Assembly: GCA_035578905.1 (NCBI GenBank)
Contig: JAQJVL010000203.1
Location: forward strand, 124,001-188,000
Origin: Stictocephala bisonia
Taxonomy: Eukaryota > Arthropoda > Insecta > Hemiptera > Membracidae
Reading direction: 5' to 3'
Length of the DNA: 64,000 nucleotides
The notes below the pieces were generated by a model. The model made no database searches, was not told the origin of the DNA, and saw only the letters and a program-made list of their open reading frames with translations. The translations under genes were made by a program, and so were the position numbers. The stretch's first letter is position 1, and every line of letters starts with the position of its first letter. Positions 23,505 to 34,600 of this stretch are shown piece by piece.

Positions 23505-25365
23505 TAACATATATATATAATTGACTTAGGAAACTCACTGAAATCAGTCAAGGGCATTAACATTCTCATGTACGCAGATGATGTAGTTATGTGGATAGAA
23601 ACATCTAAATACAATGCAAAAAATAAAACTGAAACTATCCTCAATGAAGCACTTTTACAGTCGTATAAACGGAGCAATGGAAATGGTATGACAGTCAATA
23701 TTGACAAAACTTACTTCCAATCTTTTTCCCTCTGTCATGAACCAATACATCCACAACTAAAATTTAATGATAAAATCCTTGAGCAGAAAAAAACAGTAAA
23801 TATCTTGGAGTAGTATTTGATAATAAATTAAGTTGAAAAAGTCAAATTGAAAATGGAACAAAAAAATAGTAAAAAACTCAATATTTTTAAAAGATTATAT
23901 GGTAGTAAAAGGGTAACATGTCAACATTAAATAAAACATACAAACTATAAATACAACCTAATTTAACATATTGCTGTGAATTACTTATAACTTCTAATCA
24001 GACAATTAAATACGCTTGAATGTATTCAAAACCAAGCATTAAGGCTAATTACAGGAGCAATTAAAACTACACCCATTAATGCAATGGTTGCTTTAACAAA
24101 GCACATGCCAATAGAAATGATTATTCAAGAAAAAGCACTTATTTTATATGAAAATTTGTTAAGACTACCTAATAATACATTTTGGAAAAATCCTTCAAAC
24201 TTAGTTGAAAAGCTCAAAACTCAAGATGGTTTTATTTAAAAAATACATCAATGCCAAATTACTTATAATTTATCTTTTCTTGCAGAATGCTTTTTAATTC
24301 CTGAAAACCCAATTGAAATTAATAACTTAAAATTCAACTTAAACTTAACAAAAACTACCAAAAAATCTGACCTAAACCCAGAAATACTAAAACAACTAAG
24401 TATAGAGACAATAGATCAAAATTATCCAAAACCTTTTTGGACTCATATTTATACAGATGGTTCAAAACTAACCCAGCAGTCTTCGGTTGGTGCTGGAGTT
24501 TTTTCTGAACTATTTTCTCACTATCAAACACTTGAATCCTAGGACTTAGGCTTAAGCGGCCGGTGTCATAACTAGAATCTACAGTTTCCGGTGACAACCG
24601 CGTCAAGGTACTATCTACAATATTTACAAGATGACCAGACGTTTCGCCCATACTGTGATGTGGCATCCTCAGTGGTTTCTCTGAGACTGAGGTAGGTCTT
24701 GTAAATGTTGTAGATAGTACCTTGACGCGGTTGTCACCGGAAACTGTAGATTCTAGTTAAAACACTTGAATCGTTTAAAACTGCCTTTGATGATGAAATA
24801 GCTGCAATAAAACTAGCTGTAAATAAATTAGAACATTAGTGTATACAACCTAAAAACATTGTCTGATTGTGACTCTAAATCAGCAATTGAAGCGATTTGT
24901 AATCATACAAAAATGGAATCAAAAGAACTAAGGAGCGCAGAAAATTTATTAAAAACTTAAATAATCAAAATAGAAATTTTATTTTCCAATGGATTCCTTC
25001 ACATTATATTATCAAAGGAAATTAATTAGCTGACAAACTACCTAAACAAGGAGCAACAAAAAATCCACCCCATCAAAACAACACAACTCCTTTCTACCAA
25101 GCAAAAAACAAAATTAAATATTCTAAAAAAATAATTTCCAAATTACTTAAAATAAACTAAATAAAAAACAAATCATGGAAAGATTTAAATAATATTCCAG
25201 ATTTCCCAAGAAAAAATGCTGTTGCTGCTTTTCGTCTGAAAACAGGACATGACTGCCTTGGAAAGTATCTTCATCGCTTCGGAATATATGAAAATCCAAA
25301 TTGTATTTTATGTAATTCATCTGATCTTATGGACAGAGACCACATTATGAATTGTTAAAAATTAA
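23505..25365 (+). pseudogene. LINE A, copy 2 (3' half)
   Basis: Near-identical to 20595-21900 and collinear beyond it. Starts at an AT microsatellite, includes YADDVVMW (23568) and the RNase H start (near 24450), and contains the same S1 insertion. The 3' part is better preserved here: CLGKYLHRFGIYENPNCILC then DRDHIMNC (about 25250-25345), the CCHC-like knuckle at the C-terminus of RNase H-bearing insect LINEs. Several stops remain, so it is non-functional. Confidence 0.85.
24539..24759 (-). mobile_element. foldback retroposon S1, duplicate copy
   Basis: Same 221-bp element, same 13-bp flanking repeat (24526-24538 and 24760-24772) and same position in the LINE as 21625-21845, with only a few differences. 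It therefore inserted before the LINE segment was duplicated, or the two are one locus assembled twice. Confidence 0.75.
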
Positions 25366-25476
25366 CAAAACATAATTTATATTGTAGATATTGGGAAGCC
25401 AGGTCATTAATGAGTTAATGATGTTTTTTCAAATACTTTGCTGTTTAATAAAAAAGGTTTATGTTTTTATTTCCAG

Positions 25477-25655
25477 AGGTACTGGCAGTCATGCCCGGGG
25501 GCCATTGGTGGTCAAGGCGTCTGCCAATACTAACGTGGCTGCCAGAATACTCAACCAGTGACTTGATCTCTGATACTGTAGCTGGTATCACTGTTGGACT
25601 AACCCTTATACCACAAGTCATCGCCTACTCAGCTCTCGCTGGTCTGGGCCCACAG
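25477..25655 (+). CDS. SLC26A11: SLC26A11-like exon 1 (first coding)
   Basis: Acceptor TTTCCAG at 25476, donor CAG|GTATTT. The first Met (25491) gives MPGGHWWSRRLPILTWLPEY; the frame also stays open upstream, so a 5' exon could add residues. Codes residues 1-55, ending LAGLGPQ in phase 0. This contains the SLC26 signature region. Confidence 0.88.
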
Positions 25656-28600
25656 GTATTTTTCCATCACTTTCTTAGAACATGTATGATTTTGTTGAGA
25701 GGGACTCCCACTCACCCCTATCCCACCAATTCTTCCATTGACCAATGGCATTGATCAGTTGAACTTTTAAGTGTAATTTTCAGCATCCTTGCAAACCTAC
25801 CATAATCTATATTGAAAAAAATCAAGGTTGTGAATCCAGTTTGCAATGAAAGCATATCTGACCACTGGATATCATACTAAAAAGTACAGGCAAACAAATT
25901 GAGAGCCAGTGGCGAGCGCAGGTACCTGAGTTAGAGATAGCGCAGGTTCAATTAAAGAAAAATTGATCACTTGATTGAAAAGTATATTTTGGTATGTATA
26001 CCAATAGTCTCTACTGAACTAACGTGGCCATAAAACACTCTGTAAAAAAAAAAATAAGTCATTCTCATTGTCCCTCTCTTTTTTTATTAAAAAAAAAACT
26101 TCATTCGCCAGTTCAGATGGACCTGCAACTTTATTCAACAAGTGAAGTACTGACCTTTAGCTCAGTTGGTGAAGAGCTTCCCTTCACCTAGCTCCAAAAA
26201 CTTTTACACCACTCACTACAAAAACTTACTCTGGACAGTGGACAGCTTCGATTTAAAAAACATTTTAAATAACTTCACTCGTCAGTTCACATAGGCCTAC
26301 AGGCCTGTGCGCAAACTTTATTCAATAAGGTTGGCTCAGTGGGAATTTGAACCTTGGACCCTGCTCTCTGCAGTCCGAAGCCTTAGCCACTGAGCCACCA
26401 TGCCGACAATTGTTGCATCTGTGTACACTGGCTTCCTATGCCAAATAACAGTGGCATACTCAAGTGGCTTGAAAAATATTAAGAGTCAAAAATTGTTTAC
26501 TCAAGCAAGAAAATAGAGATGATGTTGTAAATATACAGATTTAAATCAAAAGCATTGTTAAGGTACATATGTCAACAGTTTTTCTTGCTGATACATATGT
26601 TTGATTTAGCAATAAATTAATAATATTGTCAATAAGTATCACTTATGCTTATACATTTATTTAAATTGTTATTTGTAAGTTGTTTGTTAGCGTTGGATTG
26701 TTCATTTTGGTAAATTTCTTTGAGATTCCATTGTATCAAGTGTTTTTAAAAACTAATAACATTTTGATATATATGAAACTCCTGTCATCTTAGGTGCCTT
26801 ATCCTACATATAAAACTCTATATTTACCTTTTCCTCTATACTACTTAACTAATCCATGTTGACGTAGAAAACCCTTTAAAAAATCATATATTTATAGATT
26901 AAGATAGACTTATCGGCAAATCATGTCTTACAAACTATTACTGGTACACACAGTTCTGAAAAAAAAAAAAAAACATACAATTCAAAGAACAAAATAACAC
27001 ACTTTCAATTAACCCTTATCACCCTGTAAGCGCATACACGCACATATTTTGACTTTGCTCTAAAGGCTGTGAGGGCATATACGCATAATAATTACAAAAA
27101 TAATATTTTCGTAATAATGTTTCTCATTTAATCCAGTAGTGCGGTTGGGTTATGGGCAGTGACTCATGAGAGACACATTGTGAGACCCGCGACCTTTTCT
27201 TGGCCTGTCAATCACTACGAGACTGGTTTTTGTCTGGCAGTGTACATTTCCACTGCGCCGCCCAACGCCACAAGTGCATATACACGCAGCTACTTTCGAA
27301 CCAAGCGGTTGCCATTGTCCGCCTTACAGCTTTGAAACTGTGTATTTAGTTGCTTTATCATTACTTTAGTTTAATATATGTTAGTAATTTATTAGTTTTA
27401 AGTGTCAATACAAATAATCCAGCCGATTTTGATTTTGTCGAAGGTACTAAATACATCATATTCAAGTGCTGTATCTATTTTTACTTATTTTTTATTATAT
27501 GTGTTATGTGCAGGCTCTGTCTTTATCAGTTTATGTACAAGTAAATGTTTATGTACAAGTAAATCAATAAAATATGTAAAATGTAAATTATACATATTTT
27601 ATTGATAGTAATAATATTTTGTATTGATTCATACTGTATAAGTGATCTATGCCTGAGGCTTACTTTCAAGTAAAAGTTTGCTTATTTACATATTCATATA
27701 TAAGAAAAAGGTAAAGTAAGCTAATAACAGTTTCAAAATGTTATCATACCTTTTATTTTCCTGTACAGAACAATAAAAAAAAATGAGCAACCAAAAATTT
27801 TTATTTTGATTTTTTTACAATAAATTAGCGCTTAATGGAAAATAGGCATTGTATAAAAGGCGCTCTAAGGGTTAACAACACACAGAAAAAATTACATCAA
27901 ACAGCAAGAAATTAAAGGTATCCATAGCGTATGATAAGCCAACTCCACCAGGTACAGAGTTCTCAAATTACCACACTCACGGTTGAAACTCACCATGAAC
28001 TGAACATGAAACTGGTATTACCAAACATGGTCAATCACCACATTTATTTTATATTAATGCTGCTAAGTTTGGGAAAATATACATTAGCATTATCAAGTTA
28101 AAATAAAAATAAATAAAATATACGTTTTCAATTGCAAATATATTTATACTGCTTTTGCGCTTTAGTTATATTTATTTGAAAAAAGTTACAACTAAATAGG
28201 CATAGCCTTAAGAGGCCCTGTTGAAAATAATGTTAATGTTTTGTTTGAATAATTAAATATGTAAATAATGATTCAAGATTTGGGGAAATAGTTACACACA
28301 TGAAAACTAAGAAAAATGTTAAACATATGTCCTAAAACGCTAAGTTTTCCGTCTGTCTGAATGTATATTTGACATAAGTCATCATATCTTAATAACCCCT
28401 CAAGATATCTTCTTCAAACCCAGTACATGTATGAGGATTTATCATATCTAATTCAGTATAGAGTATCTAGTTCCTACTTTGTACCATTTCAAAATGGTTG
28501 CTATTTTTAGTTTTCAAAGCTTAATATCTTAAAAAGTATAAATTTTTCAAAAGAATGTACACAAAAATTGCAAAATTTGAATATTGATGAATAAAATGGT

Positions 28601-31600
28601 GGCCAAAGATATATGTTAAGTTCAGATCATGAATACTGATACAGTAAGTTGTAATTTTCATAAAACAGTTCATGCTAATTGGATAAAATTGCCACTAAAT
28701 TAGCACGTATTGCAAAAATTACAACTTATCAGTTATGGATGATCCAAATCTAACAATCTTTGTACCAGTTTTTTAGAAAATCTAATTTTGTATTTTTAGT
28801 GTATCTTGTATTTTTTGTTAAAAAATTTATACTTTTTACGATGTTAAACTTTGAAAACTAAAATCATCTGTAATTTTGAAATGTTACAAAGTAGGAACTT
28901 GATACTCTATACTGAATTAGGTCTAATAATTTTCCATACATGTACTACGGGGTTTGAAGATATATCTTAAAGGGGTTATTAACATAAAATAAATGATATA
29001 AAATACACTTCAGATAGACAGACGGAAAACTAGCGTTTCAGGACATATGTCTATAGGAACTTTTTTCTTAGTCTTCATGTAAGTAATCATAACCTGAAGT
29101 CTTGAAGGGATTTTCATGAACACCCTTTATATTTTATTTTAAAACCAGCTGTTAACAAGTATTATAGTGTAGTCTACATGTACTGTACACTGATTCTTAT
29201 TCTTTGTTTAAAGTGAGACATCTGTATTGTTGTGTAGTATGGACTCTACTCTGGCCTGATGGGAGGCTTTGTCTACGTGGTGCTCAGCTCCACTCCCCAG
29301 CTCTGTGTGGGACCCACAGCTCTGGTTTGTCTCCTTACCTTCACCTACACTCAGGACACAAACGTCGACATGGTCTTCCTTCTTACTTTCCTGTCAGGCT
29401 GTGTAGAACTGCTCTGTGGAATTTTCCAATTAGGTACCCCTTCCATATTTTCCATTTTTCCATATGTTCTTCTGTAGTTACAGAAGAATGTCAGTAAAAT
29501 GAATTAATTGGGACTGGATACTATCCGGATTATAACATCATTTGGATTTTTAAAATAAACCCTTAAAAACAACTTTCAAGTATAAAAACTCATTAAAATT
29601 GTCTCAAATCACTCTAAAAGCTAAAAGGAAGAGACGTGGTCATTATTGTACAATACTTTATATGATTTACTTTTTTTAATCCAATTATATTTACAGAAAC
29701 ATAATATTCCTCATCACAGTTCATTATGCACTGTACACATTTAGAGTATTAAATATTCTTAAATTTATGAACTAAAATCTAATCCTACAACAAAATAATC
29801 TGGTACAACAAATACAGTGAAACTGTTCTAACAAACACACGCTAATTCACATGTATACACACTAAATTGTTCACAAAGTGTTTATTGATTCAGTAACAAA
29901 ATCAACTTTTGTACCAACCTTTGTACACTTGCATAAAACAAAGGTTGAGGCCGGTAGCAGTGACGTGACTGAAAGGTGCACAGTGGAGCGGCAGAAGGCA
30001 AGGCTGGATGTATACACCTGAATTTGTATCCTTGACAATTTTGTCCTACTATTGTCCCTGCCCTGCATAACACAATTCACATACAATACATATCCACAAC
30101 AGACAACAAACCGTTGAAACTAACAATGTACTGTATCCGTTAATACAATTTCTGCAAGAATCAAATCCGTATTATCAACAGGCCGCATTTTTAAGCCTGA
30201 ATTATTGACGCTCTACAATGTAAAAAATTGTTATGTTAGTAGATACAGCAACAAAGTTAAAATATCTTTATTTATGTAAATATACGAAACATATATTAAA
30301 TAGATTCAGACTTATTTAAACATATTTAAAGCCTAACCTGTGCAGTAAAGAAAAAAAAAAACATTAAGAATGAGATAGTCATTCTTTCACAAATATAGGC
30401 CCCTACTATAGACCCCTACAATAAAATTTATTGTTTATAATTTGTATAAATAACCATGTTATAATTTAAAAGTTATTTTTTGGGCACCAGGATTAAAAAT
30501 GGAGCATTATGAAGCATCAATTATAAACACAAATGTAATGTAATATTAATATAAAATATTATGGTAATCGATTTCAGTAAACCTTTCTCAGACCATATGG
30601 ATTCACTTATGAATGTAAACGGGGACCTTCATAAGTCCCGCTGATCTGAGGAAGGTAAACTTGGTTTACCTAAATGGATTACTATAATATTTTGTACATT
30701 TTGAACTTACAATAAAATTGTGTTTTGTGACGTTCACTAGTTTTGTATTTTTACCAACACATAATATGTTAATGAAGAAACTATTTAGCATTTATCTTCT
30801 ATTATTTCAACCAACTACATTTCTCAGGGAGAGTTTCAGAACCATTTCACGTATAACTTTTTAACTAAAAAAGATATTTTCCAGGTTTCCTTGTGGAGTT
30901 TGTCTCAGTACCTGTGGTATCTGGGTTTACGTCAGCTGCAGCCGTGATTATTGCCTCCTCCCAAGCCAAGGGTCTCTTCGGCCTTCACTACAAAAGTAAC
31001 AACTTTGTCAGTACTTGGATGCAGTTTTTCCAGAACGTTCACAGCATGCTAATCATGGACCTGGCTCTTGGCTCTGCTTGCATACTAGCACTTCTCCTTC
31101 TAAGGGTATTTTTTTTAACATTCAAACATCCCAGTATTAAGTTATAGAGTGAGTTTTATCCCAGATGCCTGAGAATAACTCTGGACCCAAAATTAAATTG
31201 GCTACCTCATGTAATTGGCCTTAAGAAAACCTTAAGCAAGAGTGTCTTTGCCCTGAAACGTTTAAGTAGGAAACTGGATAAGGATAACATCCGTTATGCC
31301 TATTTTGGTATTTTCCAGGCTCATCACTCCTATGCAATCATTGTATGGGGTAGTACTCCTCATGCTGAAGACATTTTCCTCATTAAAGTAAAGTTCTACA
31401 AGCTAGGGCTGGTGTAGAGAGGAGAGAACACTGTAGGCTTATCTTTGTGGAGTTAAAAATTCTAACTCTCCTCTCTCTGTAAGTTTTACATTCCTTACTT
31501 TACATTCAGTCTAATCAGGCCAAAATTCTGTTTAGGAGTACTGACCACTCTCATAACACCCATTTTTAATTATGTAAACTCTCCCTTTAATAAGCTACTC

Positions 31601-34600
31601 AAAAGTGATAAATCTTCTAATTTTAGGCAGCAAGTTTTGGAATAAGTTACCAGAAGAACTAAAAGGCCTGTACTCTAAAGCTTTTTAAACTAAAATTCTG
31701 ACCTTTCTATTAAAGAAAGATTTTTATTCTGTTTCGGAATTCACAGATGGGTTATGGAGTTGGTTGGACTTGAATTAATTATCTTTCACAACTTTTAGTT
31801 TATAAGAAATTAACTAATGCTAAGTATTTTTGTGAATTATCTTACGACATTAAAACATATTCTATTCTATGTTGTCTTTATAGTGATATATAAGTAGTAA
31901 AAGATGCTGGAATAACAGTAAAATAAATATTTGAAGTGATTTTTTTGTAGCTAACATGGATCACTATCATAAATTCTATCCTTGATTATACACGCACCTA
32001 GATGAGCAACGAGATACGGCTTTGCGTGATCAGACTGCGCTAGCGGTCTCTAGCGGAACGTGTTGGGACTATGGCAGAATTGGTCTATGCGCAGTACTGC
32101 TTCGAGTAGACAACAGCTGAAATTGGCTGTACTCGGGCTCATTACCGACCGCGCTGGCGCTGTGCCTGTCGTAATGTATGTGGAATATGATCGACTGTTT
32201 GAAGTCAAGGAAAAGTAATGGTTGACTTACGTCACGCGTTGTAATCGTTTTTATTTATTACGCTTCATTCGTGATATTTGATTACTTGTTACAATAAAAT
32301 ACACATGAATAGACAAGTATTATGAATAGTAACATATATATCATAGATATAAAATTGGTTTTGAAATTTACCTATTTTATGCAGTGTAGTATTTTAACTG
32401 TAAACATTTTTATTTTAAAATAGGTGCAATATTTATAGAGTCTGTTTGGTTACTGCCAAAACCATACGATATATTCACTTTGAAATGATCAAAGTTTTAT
32501 GTAACTTAAATAAACAAAGCAAAGCTAAATAATTCAGCAAATAATACTTAGAATTGTATTATAATGTAAAAAGAATTTCCTCGATTTTATATTTACAGAC
32601 CTGAACATTAAATCATTTAATTAATTACTACAAATCATCCTTCTAAGATACAAATGTTTTGTGTAGGCCTAATGTGTGGTGTATTTACTAATAATATGTG
32701 TGCGTTTCGCGCTAGTTGTAAGCATCAATTCGATATTTTTTAATAGGCCTATATTTTAATTTCAACCAAATTATAAATGGTTCATTTAATTGATCTTCTT
32801 CTTGTTAGGTTTACATTATTCTTTCTAGTTAATTTTGTAATTTATGTTTATAGTATCATTAGAATTTGCCCCGTACACATAGTGTGTGGAAAAAGTATTG
32901 TCTCCCTATTTTTCTTTCATTTATTTGTAATACTGTATATCTACTACGGGTTTCTTTGGTTTTCAAGCAAACATTAAAATCTTAGGACAATACTGTTAAG
33001 TTGTAATAGTAGTTTTAAAAAATGTCGATAGTTTCACATATCAATGCCTACCATACTTAAATTTTCCGCCCAATTCATTTTAAGGATGACCAGTTAAATT
33101 CACATTATTACCTAAAACCCCTAAAAATGTTTATGCCCTCACGTTTTTTTTGTAAAATTAAACTTTTATGTTAATTAAATTTGGAACAAAAATTATATTT
33201 TCCATTTTTTAACTAATAAATGTATTGTTTACTTTCACAATTGTATAGTGTTTAAACCAAGACACAGTGTGTAAGACTTTTTCGATGGAAATGTTACGAA
33301 GTCACAGGCAATAAGCAATGAGATAAATTATTTACTGACAAATAAAATACTGTACATATATTACTAGCCTTATGTTTGTTGTAACTACTTTCTTCACATA
33401 CCTTCACCATAATATAATCAAAGCTACAATCTTGTTCGTATATTTCATAATCTCTTATAAAATTAGTAGTCTTCATTACAACGTACATTTACAAACTACT
33501 TATTTATACCATGTTATGACAACGATTTTATCCAGTACACATAACAATTACCTTTGAACACAGCTGACTTTTTAGTACTACTAACAAACATTTCAACTTA
33601 CTTTTATTTACTAGTTTTTATATTTTTGTGCACTTTTTAAAGTGAAATAAATGTTAGTGATAAACCTGTTTAGTGATAAAAAAGGTAATTTTTTTCGAAT
33701 TTTGTGATGATTTATTAAAATTTGCTGTCTTAGAGGTTTAGAAGGTTAAGTTTAAAATCTATCATTTTAAATTGAACCTTATTGGATTTAAGGCAAATTA
33801 AATTACTAAACAAGTAATTTATATTCATTCGAAATACATAATGGGTGCACAAATTGCACATACTGAGGCCCTTAGATATTTAATTTAATGTGACAAATAA
33901 TTAGGTTTACAAAGTGGAGAAAAATAAATTTTAATATGCAATCATCAAGAATAAGATGATTTGCACATTACTTATACAAAGTCTAGAAACTGACTTTATT
34001 ACTTAAATTTATAATAATTATCAGTGTCAACTTTACACTTCGGTTGACGACAAGGAGTTTGAGAGGAAATGTATAATGTGACAGGCGTGGCAAGGGGCTT
34101 TGATACTAAAACCACGAAAACTACTGACGACGTAACAATTAATTTGATTTACTGAAATACGAATGTCTACTGAAGGAACACGGCGCGCGACCGTGCAGCC
34201 ATCTAGGGGCGACGCATAGTACTACGAGTGCAGCCAACCAGAGCTCCTAGCGGCGCGTTAATATACTACGTCGGCATTCGATATGGTTTTCAATCACACA
34301 AAAATGCATTGGGTTGCTCATCTAGGTGCGTATATAATCAAGGATTCTATTCATAATAAACAATAACAGCTTTTTGTAGAATTTAGAGTAAAACTACTTT
34401 AAGAATTTTGATTTCTTTCTACTTCAAACTTTGCTATAACTACCTTATTTGGTTAAAATGTGATAAACCTGACTGTAAGAAAATTGTAAAAGCAACAATC
34501 AAAAGCTGGTAAATATTCTTAGAAAAAGCTAAATAGTAAAAATATTACAGTACAAGTAAACATCACACAACACAAATTTATTACAATATAAGCACAAAAT

